From assembly GCF_001514065.1 (NCBI RefSeq), contig NZ_KQ948426.1, forward strand, positions 434,001 to 498,000: a DNA stretch of 64,000 bases, written 5' to 3'. This stretch comes from Streptomyces antibioticus. GTDB taxonomy: Bacteria; Actinomycetota; Actinomycetes; Streptomycetales; Streptomycetaceae. Position numbers and translations under genes: made by a program. Positions 17,426 through 27,291 of this stretch are shown here, in pieces. Numbering within the stretch: the stretch's first letter is position 1; each line of letters opens with the position of its first letter. A model generated the notes under the pieces. That model did no database searches. It had not been told where the DNA came from and worked only from the letters and a program-made list of their open reading frames with translations.

Positions 17426-18093
17426 CGGACCTCACCCCGCGCGAGGTGGGAGAACCACTCGACGTGCGCGTGGACGATCCCGACGACCGCCTCCGCGTCG
17501 CCGGAGCGCAGTGCTTCGAGGATCTGCTCGTGCTCGGCGAGGGCCTTGGTGACGCGGTCGGGGTGGGCGTGCATGACGGCGACGCCCATCCTCAGCTGCC
17601 GGTCGCGCAGCTGGTCGTAGAGGCGGGACAGGATCTCGTTGCCGCCGCTGCGGACGATCTCGGCGTGGAAGCAGCGGTCGGTGACCGCGGCGCCCGCCAG
17701 GTCCCCGGCGGTGGCCTGCTCCTTCTGCTGCGCGAGCAGCTCCTCCAGGCGGGCGATGAGCTGCGGGGACGCCGGTACGGCCTTCCGCGCGGCGTGCTCC
17801 TCGACCAGCTGGCGGGTCTCGACCACGTCCGCGATCTCCTGTGCGGAGACCGGCAGGACCAGGGCGCCCTTCTTCGGGTAGAGCCTGATCAGCCCTTCCA
17901 CCTGGAGCCGCAGCAGCGCTTCCCGCACCGGGGTGCGGGACACCCCGACGGCCTCGGCGAGCTCGCCCTCGGTGAGGAGCGTCCCGCCCTCGTAGCGGCG
18001 CTCCAGGACGCCCTGCTTGACGTGGTCGTAGACACGGTCGGCGGCGGGTGGCTGTCTGGTGGTGGCGGTGGCTGCGGGTGGAGCGGAAGACAT
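17422..18093 (-). CDS. GntR/FadR-type (FCD) transcriptional regulator
   Basis: 223-aa regulator: N-terminal winged helix (YDHVKQGVLERRYEGGTLLTEGELAEAVGVSRTPVREALLRL, in part) and C-terminal FCD ligand domain with the usual Asp/His metal-site residues (DRCFHAEIVRSGGN; HEQILEALRSGD; HAHVEWF). The ATG at 18093 fits the domain start; the frame runs ten codons further. It probably senses a carboxylate and controls itself and the MFS gene. Upstream, the TTGTATCTATGC stretch (about 18099-18112 on the minus strand) is AT-rich and could hold its operator and the promoter. Confidence 0.9.
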   Translation of the reverse strand: MSSAPPAATATTRQPPAADRVYDHVKQGVLERRYEGGTLLTEGELAEAVGVSRTPVREALLRLQVEGLIRLYPKKGALVLPVSAQEIADVVETRQLVEEHAARKAVPASPQLIARLEELLAQQKEQATAGDLAGAAVTDRCFHAEIVRSGGNEILSRLYDQLRDRQLRMGVAVMHAHPDRVTKALAEHEQILEALRSGDAEAVVGIVHAHVEWFSHLARGEVR

Positions 18094-18289
18094 AAGCACA
18101 GCATAGATACAACACGTACGCATGAGGGATCCGTTTCACGATGCGGACCGCCCTCCGATGTCTCGACATTCGCCCCAGCCGCCGCACAACCTTCTGTGGT
18201 AGTTACGTGTCACACCTATGCGGCCCCCTCGTCACCCCCTCCAACTCGGCCGCATAACAGGCGAATTCGACGTATTCGGGGTATTTCAG

Positions 18290-19189
18290 TTGACAACCGC
18301 TACCAAGGGCCTCCGCGTCCGCAGAGCCGCTGCCGTCGCCCTCACGACCGGCGCGATGCTCGCCACCGGAGCACTTACCGCGGCACCGGCGCAGGCCGTG
18401 ACCACGCCCACCATCACCGCCAAGGGCGGCTACCTGATGAACGGCGCCACCGGCAAGACGCTCTTCACCAAGGCCGCCGACACCAAGCGGCTCACCGCGT
18501 CCACCACCAAGGTCATGACGGCGAAGGTCGTGCTGTCGCAGTCGAACCTGAACCTGGACGCCAAGGTCACGATCAAGAAGGCGTACAGCGACTACATCGT
18601 GGCCAACGGCGCCTCGTCCGCCGGTCTGATCGTCGGCGACAAGGTCACCGTCCGCCAGCTCCTCTACGGGATGATGCTGAAGTCCGGCTGTGACGCCGCG
18701 ATGGCGCTGGCCGACAAGTACGGCTCCGGCACCACGGTGGCGGCCCGCACCAAGAACTTCATCGGCAAGATGAACACCATGGCCAAGAACCTGGGCATGA
18801 CGAACACGCACTTCGACTCGTTCGACGGCATCAGCAAGGGTTCCAACGCCTCGACGCCGCGTGACCTGACGAAGGTCGCCCGCAGCGCGCTGAAGAGCTC
18901 CACCTTCAAGACCGTCGTCAAGACCAAGTCGTACACGGCCAAGACGATCACGAAGACCGGCTCCACCCGCACCATGGCGGCGTGGAAGAACACCAACGCC
19001 CTGCTCGGCTGGAACGGCACGCTCGGCGTGAAGACCGGCTCCGGCACCGAGGCCAAGTACTGCCTCGTCTTCGCCGCCACCCTCAACGGCGAGTCGGTGA
19101 TCGGCGCCGTCCTCACCGCGCCCGACGAGGCCAGCCGCACGGCGGACGTGAAGAAGCTCATCAACTACGGCTACGCGAAGATCAGCTGA
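18290..19189 (+). CDS. K15-type DD-peptidase/transpeptidase (low-mass PBP, S11)
   Basis: Exported penicillin-binding enzyme of the S11 group that trims or cross-links peptidoglycan stem peptides. After a signal peptide ending AQA, the three active-site motifs are STTK (nucleophile Ser), SGC in place of the usual SxN, and KTG (VKTGSGTEAKYC). The SGC motif and the surrounding string AYSDYIVAN, VTVRQLLYGMML and HFDSFDGI match the Streptomyces K15 DD-transpeptidase. The TTG at 18290 gives a compact signal peptide; an in-frame ATG at 18218 would add 24 residues and also lacks a good ribosome-binding site, so the start is uncertain. Confidence 0.9.
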   Translation: MTTATKGLRVRRAAAVALTTGAMLATGALTAAPAQAVTTPTITAKGGYLMNGATGKTLFTKAADTKRLTASTTKVMTAKVVLSQSNLNLDAKVTIKKAYSDYIVANGASSAGLIVGDKVTVRQLLYGMMLKSGCDAAMALADKYGSGTTVAARTKNFIGKMNTMAKNLGMTNTHFDSFDGISKGSNASTPRDLTKVARSALKSSTFKTVVKTKSYTAKTITKTGSTRTMAAWKNTNALLGWNGTLGVKTGSGTEAKYCLVFAATLNGESVIGAVLTAPDEASRTADVKKLINYGYAKIS

Positions 19190-19204
19190 CGCGTGGACAG
19201 GTGA

Positions 19205-19238
19205 CGAGAGGGGGCCCGCGACGGCGGGCCCCCTCTCG
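19205..19238. terminator. bidirectional terminator
   Basis: Perfect 15-bp inverted repeat (CGAGAGGGGGCCCGC and its complement) with a GACG loop between convergent DD-peptidase and GNAT genes. Confidence 0.85.
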
Positions 19239-19242
19239 CATG

Positions 19243-19701
19243 TCACCGCACCGGCAGGAAGAACCGCCGCTTGTCCTTGGACGTGGCCCCGATCCGCCCG
19301 TAGAACCGGATGGCCCCGTCGTTCCACACGGGCGTCTGCCACTGCACATGCCCGAGCCCCAGCCGCCGCGCCTCCGCACGCACGCCGTCCATGAGCAACT
19401 CCCCGATACCCAGCCCCCGATGCCCGTCCCGCAGGAACAGGCAGTCCATGTGCAGGTACTCGGCCCCGTCCCAGGTGGACACCTCGGCGGAACAGGTGGC
19501 GTACCCGACGACGGGCCCGCCCTCCTCCAACTCGGCGACGAGCCCGATCAGTCGGGGCTCGGGACTCCCGAACAACAACGGCTCCAGCCGCCCGGCAAGC
19601 CCGTCATCGGGCGGGTCGGCCTTCTCATAGACGGCATGCTCGGCGATGAGGGAAACAAGATCCGGAAGATCCCCGACACGAGCCCGCCTGACGTTGGTCA
19701 T
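19243..19701 (-). CDS. GNAT family N-acetyltransferase
   Basis: 152-aa acetyl-CoA-dependent N-acetyltransferase. The core shows VRRARVGDLPDLVSLI (beta1-alpha1), YLHMDCLFLRDGHRGLGIGELLMDGVRAEARRLG (motif A with the RGxGIG pyrophosphate loop, in part) and WNDGAIRFYGRIGA (motif B). The spacing is as in diamine/spermidine acetyltransferase-like members, but the substrate is not determinable. The start at ATG 19701 begins the first beta-strand. Confidence 0.88.
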   Translation of the reverse strand: MTNVRRARVGDLPDLVSLIAEHAVYEKADPPDDGLAGRLEPLLFGSPEPRLIGLVAELEEGGPVVGYATCSAEVSTWDGAEYLHMDCLFLRDGHRGLGIGELLMDGVRAEARRLGLGHVQWQTPVWNDGAIRFYGRIGATSKDKRRFFLPVR

Positions 19702-19870
19702 CGGACCATGATGCCTGGTAGGAGGCACCGTTGCCGCCGTAGACGTGGTGCCAGGGCCACTGCTTGACCGTGCTGCCCGTGCAGGTCACCAGACGGACGG
19801 CCGGGTGGAACCCGTCGGCCTCGGTGTCCTTCACGGTGATCTTCAGCGGGTCGATCCTGGTCCTGCTCAC
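19625..19870 (-). pseudogene. possible remnant of a small secreted-protein gene
   Basis: An 81-codon frame on the same strand just after the kinase gene. Its first about 50 codons look like real coding sequence (ITVKDTEADGFHPAVRL, QWPWHHVYGGNG), resembling the middle of small secreted Streptomyces proteins, but no signal peptide or proper N-terminus is present. The frame then runs out of phase into the start of the GNAT gene. The GTG at 19870 has only a weak ribosome-binding site. It could be a decayed gene or a genuine short gene; confidence is low. Confidence 0.3.
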
Positions 19871-19888
19871 CCAGGTCCGGAGTTCGGA

Positions 19889-21505
19889 TCACTCCGGGTT
19901 GCCGGACGACACGTCGAACTGCATCTCCGGCGGGTCCTTCGGATCGAAATCCGTACCCGCCTTGGGGTACTGCTTCATCACCGTGCCCTGACCCCAGGTG
20001 TTCTCGTCCACGGGAGTCGGGTCGTAGTGCCAGCCGGCGGCCTTCAGGCAGTCGAGCACCGAGTCCCAGTTCTTGTACTGGAAGTCAGGCATCTGGACCA
20101 TGTCCGGGTCGTTGTACGACTCCTGCGGCTCGGTGCACTCCGTCGTCTCGACCGTCCGGTTCGCGTCACCCGTCCGGTACCCCGTCGGGTGGGAAGAAGC
20201 CGAAGTGCTCGCCCCGTCGCTCCCCTTCGCGTCGTCGTCCGAGCCGCCGTTCATCAGCAGGGCCGCGATGAGACCGCCGACCGCGATGACCGAGACGACG
20301 ATCGAGCCGAGGATCACCGGCTTGTTGTTCTTGCCGCCACCGCCCGACGAGGCGGGAGCCTGCTGCGGCGTGATGTTGTACGGCGGCGGAGTCGACGCGT
20401 ACCCGTTCGGCGCCGGCGTCTGGTAGCCGCCCTGCTGCGGGTAGCCGTACGCGGGGGCCGGGGTCGGGGTGCCGTACGGGTTCGGCGTCGGGGCCGGCTG
20501 GTACGGGGTCTGGACGTTGTTCGTGGGCGGCGGGGGCGTCTGCCCGACCGGCGGGAAGACGGCCGAGCCGACACCCGCGCCGCTCGCGGTCTGCGCGCCC
20601 GGGACGATGCTGGGCGGCGCCGCCTGGAAGGAGGCCGCGACCCGCAGACACTCGTCGCGCATGGCCTCGGCGCTCGGGAACCGTTCGTTCGGGTTCTTCT
20701 TCAGGGCGCGGGCGACCAGCGCGTCCACGGCCGGTGGGAGCGATCTGTTGATCGAGGAGGGCGCCACCGGCTCCTCCTGGACATGCGCGTACGCGATCGC
20801 CAGCGGCGAGTCCGCCTCGAACGGCAGCCGCCCCGTGACCAGTTGGAACAGCATGATGCCGACCGAGTAGAGGTCGGAACGGGCGTCCACGCCACGGCCG
20901 AGGGCCTGCTCGGGGGAGAGGTACTGCGGGGTGCCGACGACCATGCCGGTCTGCGTCATCGACGTCACGCCCGACTGCATGGCGCGGGCGATGCCGAAGT
21001 CCATCACCTTGACCACGCCACGCTTGGTCATCATCACGTTGCCGGGCTTGATGTCGCGGTGGACCAGGCCCATCTCGTGGCTGATCTCAAGGGCCGCCAG
21101 CACGTCCGCGGTGATCTTCAGCGCCTTGTCGGCGGGCATCGCGCCGAACTGCCGTACGTCCTCGTCGAGCACCGAGCCCAGGGGCCGGCCCTCGACGTAC
21201 TCCATGACGATGTACGGCATCGTCGATCCGTCGAGGCTGTCCTCGCCGGTGTCGAAGACCGAGACGATGTTCGTGTGGGTGAGCTTGGCCACGGCCTGGG
21301 CCTCGCGCCGGAATCGCTCGCGGAAGGCCTGTTCCCGGCCCAGCTCGGTGTGCAGCGTCTTGATCGCGACGGGGCGGTCCAGCATGGTGTCGTGCGCCAG
21401 GTGCACCGAGGCCATGCCGCCTTCGCCGAGCAAGTCGCGCAGCTGATAGCGGTTGTTGGCGAGCGCCCGCCCCGCGTACCGGCCCTGTGCGCCGTCCTGG
21501 CTCAT
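19889..21505 (-). CDS. Ser/Thr protein kinase with C-terminal PASTA-like domain
   Basis: 538-aa membrane-anchored eukaryotic-type kinase. Kinase domain about 15-275: glycine loop LGEGGMASVHLAHD, VAIKTLH (Lys), VHRDIKPGN (catalytic HRD), VKVMDFGIAR (DFG) and the APE-equivalent SPEQALG. A Pro/Gln/Tyr-rich linker (about 300-385) follows, then one transmembrane helix (about 395-417) and an extracellular region whose last 65 residues (MPDFQYKNWDSVLDCLKAAG...) resemble a PASTA domain that could sense cell-wall fragments. It is divergent from the second kinase. It resembles the PkaA-type kinases described in S. coelicolor, but the assignment is not certain. Confidence 0.92.
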   Translation of the reverse strand: MSQDGAQGRYAGRALANNRYQLRDLLGEGGMASVHLAHDTMLDRPVAIKTLHTELGREQAFRERFRREAQAVAKLTHTNIVSVFDTGEDSLDGSTMPYIVMEYVEGRPLGSVLDEDVRQFGAMPADKALKITADVLAALEISHEMGLVHRDIKPGNVMMTKRGVVKVMDFGIARAMQSGVTSMTQTGMVVGTPQYLSPEQALGRGVDARSDLYSVGIMLFQLVTGRLPFEADSPLAIAYAHVQEEPVAPSSINRSLPPAVDALVARALKKNPNERFPSAEAMRDECLRVAASFQAAPPSIVPGAQTASGAGVGSAVFPPVGQTPPPPTNNVQTPYQPAPTPNPYGTPTPAPAYGYPQQGGYQTPAPNGYASTPPPYNITPQQAPASSGGGGKNNKPVILGSIVVSVIAVGGLIAALLMNGGSDDDAKGSDGASTSASSHPTGYRTGDANRTVETTECTEPQESYNDPDMVQMPDFQYKNWDSVLDCLKAAGWHYDPTPVDENTWGQGTVMKQYPKAGTDFDPKDPPEMQFDVSSGNPE

Positions 21506-21683
21506 CTTCCGCGTCCCCCATCGGCCATCAGGCGCCGGCCCGACTGTCGTTGATCGAATGGCTCATTCCCGGCCAAGTCTGCCCCACGGCACTGACAGGT
21601 CAAGCCGGGTGCCCGTTCCGTGACCGTACGCGAAAGAAGCGTCGCGGAAGCGTTACAGCGGCTGTACGGCCGGTACACAGAAT

Positions 21684-21734
21684 TTGCACGACAGCGCGTG
21701 CTACCGCTTTGATGACCGGTCCGTCTCGGACCGG
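21684..21734 (+). promoter_or_regulatory. promoter-like pair and dyad in the divergent kinase gap
   Basis: The 336-base gap 21506-21841 between the two kinases holds a TTGCAC (21684) / TTTGAT (21708) pair with 18-base spacing reading rightward. It is followed immediately by a perfect 8-bp hairpin CCGGTCCG-tct-CGGACCGG (21716-21734), which may act as an operator or leader structure. Nothing else recognisable was seen in the gap. Confidence 0.35.
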
Positions 21735-21841
21735 CCCCCGGGGTCTTCCCGGCCCGGAGGCTTGCGCGGAGGCTGTAGCGTGGCCGACGGAGACCGTAAC
21801 AACACCGCGCGCACCGCGGGCAGAAACGACGGCGAGGACTG

Positions 21842-23401
<1,560 letters not shown>

Positions 23402-23518
23402 AGGCCGGGCCTGCCGACCAGGCCTGTGACCTGAACTCCACGCGCGCGTGCGGACCGGAAACGGACCGTACGCGCTCGTGCTGTTTCCCGGGCCCCGGGC
23501 GCCCCGGGACCGTGGTCC

Positions 23519-24535
23519 TCATCCCGCGAATGCGTCGCACACCGTCTCGTACTCCCGCGTCCACCACACCGCCAGCGCCGACGCGGCCGGGAACTGGGGG
23601 TCCGCGCGGGTGTCGCCGCGCTCGTAGTGCCAGCGCAGCATCCAGAAGTCGTTGAGCCGCTCCCACCACACCCGGTGCACGGCCGCCGCCAGCTCCGAGG
23701 GCGTAACCCCGGCCGCGCGCCGGTACGCGCGCGCGTACGCCCGCACCTTCGGCAGGTCGAGCGCCCCGGCGGGCCGTACGAAGAAGATCGCGGCGGCGCG
23801 TACGGCCTCCTCCGCGCGGGGCTGCACGCCGAGCCGGTCCCAGTCGACGATCGCGGCGGGGGCGTCCCCCTGGTAGAGCAGGTTGAAGGGGTGGAAGTCG
23901 CCGTGCACCCAGCCCACGCAGGCCCCGTTCGGCGGCCGTTGGTGGGCGTGCTGCTCCAGCAGGGCGCGGCGCTCCAGGAGGCGGTGGCGGGCCAGTTCGT
24001 CGAAGGAGTCGGCGGGGCGGTGGCGGCGCACGCGCGTGAGGAGCTCGTCGATGAGGGCGAAGGTGGCGGTCGGGTCGGCGCTGCGGACGGGGTGGGGGCT
24101 CGTGGCCGGGCGGGTGCGCCCCTTGGGCGGCATGACGCGCTCCAGGGCGGCGTGCACGGCCCCCAGCAGCGCCCCGAGCCGGGCGCACTGCTCCGGGGTG
24201 AGCTGGCCGCCGTGGCGGTGCCGGCCCTCGATCCAGGGGTGCAGGGCGTAGGCGTGACCGCCGACGACCGCGACCGTACGGCCGTCGCGGCCGGCCAGCG
24301 GAGGGGCCACGGGGACGCCGAGGTCGGCCAGGCGCTGGGTGGCGCGGTGCCGGCGCTCGATGGCGGCCGGGTCGGCGGTGTCGGGGTCGAAGTGGTGCTT
24401 GAGGAAGTAGCGGCCGCGGGTCGTGCGGAGCCGGTAGCCGCGGTTCAGCAGCCCTTGTTCGACGGGTTCGCAGGCGACGGCGGAGCCGGCGGCGTACTGG
24501 CTCAACAGGGCGCTCAGCGGGGGCGCGTGGGGCAT
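23519..24535 (-). CDS. APH-fold phosphotransferase family protein
   Basis: About 338-aa protein of the aminoglycoside phosphotransferase/homoserine kinase II fold. ATP-site features: LLNRGYRLRTTRGRYFLKHHF (Lys), the Brenner motif VGWVHGDFHPFNLLY (catalytic Asp and Asn) and AIVDWDRLGVQPRAEE (metal-binding DxD). The real substrate may be a small alcohol or amino alcohol rather than an antibiotic, as the CotS/homoserine-kinase-like group is broad. The ATG at 24535 was chosen over a GTG nine codons upstream; neither has a convincing ribosome-binding site. The 117-base gap to the converging kinase holds GC-rich dyads only. Confidence 0.82.
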   Translation of the reverse strand: MPHAPPLSALLSQYAAGSAVACEPVEQGLLNRGYRLRTTRGRYFLKHHFDPDTADPAAIERRHRATQRLADLGVPVAPPLAGRDGRTVAVVGGHAYALHPWIEGRHRHGGQLTPEQCARLGALLGAVHAALERVMPPKGRTRPATSPHPVRSADPTATFALIDELLTRVRRHRPADSFDELARHRLLERRALLEQHAHQRPPNGACVGWVHGDFHPFNLLYQGDAPAAIVDWDRLGVQPRAEEAVRAAAIFFVRPAGALDLPKVRAYARAYRRAAGVTPSELAAAVHRVWWERLNDFWMLRWHYERGDTRADPQFPAASALAVWWTREYETVCDAFAG

Positions 24536-24627
24536 GAGGGGTGGTACACAAGGGCGCGGCACGCGCCAGATGCTAGGGCACGCGACGGGGCCGTGAGCTG
24601 GGCGTTGTCACAGACAGTCGCATTCGA

Positions 24628-25080
24628 TCACGGCAGGTGCGCGAAGTGACTTTCCAGAGCGCCGTCGGTGGAGTGCACGGTCCCGAACTGCGGCTCGACG
24701 CGCAGATAGACGGGTTCGTACGGCTCGCCGTCGACGACGCGGGGCCCGGGGCCGAACCGTTCGAGTTCGGCGGGCGTCGGCTCGTGCCGCGCGCACGCGC
24801 CGACCACCTGGACCGACCACAGCCCCTCGCCCGGCCGGGCCGAGCTCAGGTTGTCCGCGCCGTAGGCGACGACGTGACCGACGCACGCCCGGTGGTAGCC
24901 GACGTTCCCCGGCAGCCGCAGCAGGACCCGGCCGTCGGCCACGATGTGCCGGGCGAAGGCGAGGAAGGGCAGCGCGCGCATACTGGTGGCCACCCGGCCG
25001 TAGTCGGTGCGGGCGAGCAGGTCGACGGCGAGCTGTTCGCCCGAGGGCTGTTCGTCGGAGGGCTGTTCGTCGGAGGGCAT
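24628..25080 (-). CDS. pyridoxamine 5'-phosphate oxidase-like (FMN split-barrel) protein
   Basis: 150-aa protein. After an acidic N-terminus with a tandem repeat (SDEQP, SDEQP, SGEQ), the rest follows the FMN-binding split-barrel pattern: LLARTDYGRVATSMRALPFLAF, GHVVAYGADNLS, GLWSVQVVGACARH. Such proteins are flavin- or F420-dependent reductases or flavin-binding regulators. Key flavin contacts cannot be confirmed by eye. It sits next to the response regulator gene on the same strand, 49 bases downstream. Confidence 0.72.
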   Translation of the reverse strand: MPSDEQPSDEQPSGEQLAVDLLARTDYGRVATSMRALPFLAFARHIVADGRVLLRLPGNVGYHRACVGHVVAYGADNLSSARPGEGLWSVQVVGACARHEPTPAELERFGPGPRVVDGEPYEPVYLRVEPQFGTVHSTDGALESHFAHLP

Positions 25081-25129
25081 GTAACCAATGTCGGACCTCG
25101 GCGCCTGCGAATGCAGAGGTCTTTGGTCC

Positions 25130-25795
25130 TCAATGCCGCTGCTGTTCCGCCTGCATGCGCGCCACGTACGCCGCCGCCTGCGAGCGTCGCTCCATACCGA
25201 GTTTGGACAGCAGACTGGACACGTAATTCTTGATCGTCTTCTCGGCCAGGTGCAGCCGCTCACCGATCACCCGGTTGGTGAGCCCCTCCCCGATCAGATC
25301 GAGGATCCTGCGTTCCTGTTCCGTGAGGTGCGCGAGCCGGTCGTCGCCCTTGGCGGTGCCGCCGTCCCGCAGCCGCTCCAGCACGCGCGCGGTGGCCACC
25401 GGGTCGAGCAGCGACTTGCCGGCCGCGACGTCCCGCACCGCCGACAGCAGCTCATTGCCGCGGATGGCCTTGAGGACGTACCCGGAGGCCCCCGCCATGA
25501 TCGCGTCGAAGAGGGCCTCGTCGTCGGCGAAGGAGGTCAGCATGAGGCACTTGACGTCCTCGTCCCGCGACCGGATCTCCCGGCAGACCTCCACGCCGCT
25601 GCCGTCCGGCAGCCGTACGTCGAGGACCGCGACGTCGGGCCGGGTGGCCGGGATCCGCACCAGCGCGTCGGCCGCCGTACCGGCCTCGCCCACCACCTCG
25701 ATGTCGTCCTCGACCGAGAGCAGCTCATGGACGCCTCGACGGACCACCTCATGGTCATCGAGAAGAAATACGGTGATTTTTCCGTCTTCGCGCAC
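25130..25795 (-). CDS. NarL/LuxR-type response regulator (no adjacent kinase)
   Basis: 221-aa two-component response regulator. The receiver domain shows [12 protein letters not shown] (acidic pocket), [11 protein letters not shown] (phospho-acceptor Asp), [10 protein letters not shown] (Thr/Ser) and YVLKAIRG (Lys). The output domain is a LuxR helix-turn-helix ([36 protein letters not shown], in part). No histidine kinase is encoded next to it, so it is an orphan in this window. The GTG at 25795 was chosen; a TTG four codons earlier is possible. It is divergent from the first bkd operon, with the tandem palindromes in between as possible targets. Confidence 0.9.
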   Translation of the reverse strand: MREDGKITVFLLDDHEVVRRGVHELLSVEDDIEVVGEAGTAADALVRIPATRPDVAVLDVRLPDGSGVEVCREIRSRDEDVKCLMLTSFADDEALFDAIMAGASGYVLKAIRGNELLSAVRDVAAGKSLLDPVATARVLERLRDGGTAKGDDRLAHLTEQERRILDLIGEGLTNRVIGERLHLAEKTIKNYVSSLLSKLGMERRSQAAAYVARMQAEQQRH

Positions 25796-25909
25796 GCGGC
25801 AAGTCAAACACAGAAAGTCTTCCGGTGACCTGGGTAGCCGGGATAACGTGCCGTTGCTCCGGCCTCCTGCAAGGCTGTGACCAGCGGCTGTTCCCGATTG
25901 CGCGATCTA

Positions 25910-25947
25910 CTAGGAAATCCAAGCATCGAATTACTTGGAAATCCAAG
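25910..25947. promoter_or_regulatory. tandem palindromic operators in the response regulator/bkd gap
   Basis: Two near-identical palindromes, CTAGGAAATCCAAG (25910-25923) and CTTGGAAATCCAAG (25934-25947), spaced 24 bases centre to centre. The second is a perfect CTTGGA-AA-TCCAAG dyad and both are followed by CA. They lie in an AT-richer patch of the 346-base gap 25796-26141 between the response regulator gene and bkdA1, so they could control either or both. The rest of the gap shows no other recognisable feature. Confidence 0.6.
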
Positions 25948-26141
25948 CAAAATCGCAGGTCAGGAGGGGTTTCACAGAATTGTGCAGCACTGGGTAACGT
26001 GCCTTTTGCAGGGCGCTCGCCGGGGCACCTTGTCACGCCTGATCCGACCGGTCCGCACCCACCCCGTGCACCGGCAGGGCCTCAGGTGAGCCGCACTGGC
26101 ACCCGGCGAACCCGGGATGCCGGACCGACGGAGGAGCACAC

Positions 26142-27290
26142 GTGACCGTGGAGAGCACTGCCGCGCGCAAGCCGCGACGCAGCGCCGGGACCAAAAAATC
26201 CCCGAGCACCGAGCCCGAACTGGTTCAGCTGCTGACGCCCGAGGGCGAGCGCGTCAAGAACGCCGCATACGACAAGTACGTCGCCGGCATCACCCCTGAT
26301 GAGCTGCGTGGTCTGTACCGCGACATGGTGCTCACCCGCCGCTTCGACGCCGAGGCGACCTCTCTGCAGCGCCAGGGCGAGCTGGGTCTGTGGGCGTCGC
26401 TGCTCGGCCAGGAGGCCGCCCAGATCGGCTCGGGCCGGGCCACCCGCGAGGACGACTACGTCTTCCCGACCTACCGTGAGCACGGCGTCGCCTGGTGCCG
26501 CGGCGTCCCGCCGGAGAACCTGCTGGGCATGTTCCGCGGCGTGAACAACGGCGGCTGGGACCCCAACAGCAACAACTTCCAGCTCTACACGATCGTCATC
26601 GGCTCCCAGACGCTGCACGCCACCGGCTACGCGATGGGCATCACCAAGGACGGCGCGGACAGCGCGGTCGTCGCCTACTTCGGCGACGGTGCCTCCAGCC
26701 AGGGCGACGTCGCCGAGTCGTTCACCTTCTCCGCGGTCTACAACGCGCCGGTGGTGTTCTTCTGCCAGAACAACCAGTGGGCGATCTCCGAGCCGACCGA
26801 GAAGCAGACCCGCGTCCCGCTCTACCAGCGCGCCCAGGGCTTCGGCTTCCCGGGCGTCCGCGTGGACGGCAACGACGTGCTGGCCTGCCTCGCGGTGACC
26901 AAGTGGGCGCTGGAGCGCGCCCGCGCCGGCGAGGGCCCCACCCTGGTCGAGGCGTTCACCTACCGGATGGGCGCCCACACCACCTCCGACGACCCGACCC
27001 GCTACCGCGGTGACGAGGAGCGCCAGTCCTGGGAGGCCAAGGACCCGATCCTGCGCCTTCGCCGGTACCTGGAGGCCTCAAACCACGCGGACGAGGGATT
27101 CTTCGCGGAACTCGAGGCCGAGAGCGAGGCGTTGGGCAGGCGAGTGCGCGAAGCGGTCCGTGCCATGCCGGACCCGGACCACTTCGCCCTCTTCGAGCAC
27201 GCGTATGCGGACGGACATGCGCTGGTCGACGAGGAGCGAGCCCAGTTCGCCGCCTACCAGGCGTCGTTCGCTGACGAGGGGGATCACTGA
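26142..27290 (+). CDS. bkdA: branched-chain 2-oxo acid dehydrogenase E1 alpha (cluster 1)
   Basis: 382-aa thiamine-diphosphate subunit of the complex that oxidatively decarboxylates the 2-oxo acids of Val, Leu and Ile, supplying branched acyl-CoA starters for fatty acids and polyketides. The ThDP motif is GDGASSQGDVAESFTFSAVYNAPVVFFCQNN (GDG...NN, quoted as signature). The phospho-loop-like region is YRMGAHTTSDDPTRYR and the active-site stretch is YVFPTYREHGVAW. The GTG at 26142 follows GGAGGAG. It heads a three-gene operon with E1 beta and E2; no E3 is present in the window, so lipoamide dehydrogenase must come from elsewhere. A second paralogous operon lies at 37.8-41.3 kb. Confidence 0.94.
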   Translation: MTVESTAARKPRRSAGTKKSPSTEPELVQLLTPEGERVKNAAYDKYVAGITPDELRGLYRDMVLTRRFDAEATSLQRQGELGLWASLLGQEAAQIGSGRATREDDYVFPTYREHGVAWCRGVPPENLLGMFRGVNNGGWDPNSNNFQLYTIVIGSQTLHATGYAMGITKDGADSAVVAYFGDGASSQGDVAESFTFSAVYNAPVVFFCQNNQWAISEPTEKQTRVPLYQRAQGFGFPGVRVDGNDVLACLAVTKWALERARAGEGPTLVEAFTYRMGAHTTSDDPTRYRGDEERQSWEAKDPILRLRRYLEASNHADEGFFAELEAESEALGRRVREAVRAMPDPDHFALFEHAYADGHALVDEERAQFAAYQASFADEGDH

Positions 27291-27291
27291 C

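Noticed and set aside
16100-17620. 506-codon + strand frame over the MFS transporter gene
   Set aside because: His/Arg/Pro-rich antisense shadow; the minus strand encodes a complete 12-helix transporter.
24103-24535. Aminoglycoside resistance gene
   Set aside because: The APH fold is shared with many non-antibiotic kinases; context and sequence give no support for resistance.
25042-25080. Triple GGGCTGTTCGTCGGA-like repeat as regulatory
   Set aside because: It is inside the PPOX-like gene and encodes the SDEQP repeat at its N-terminus.
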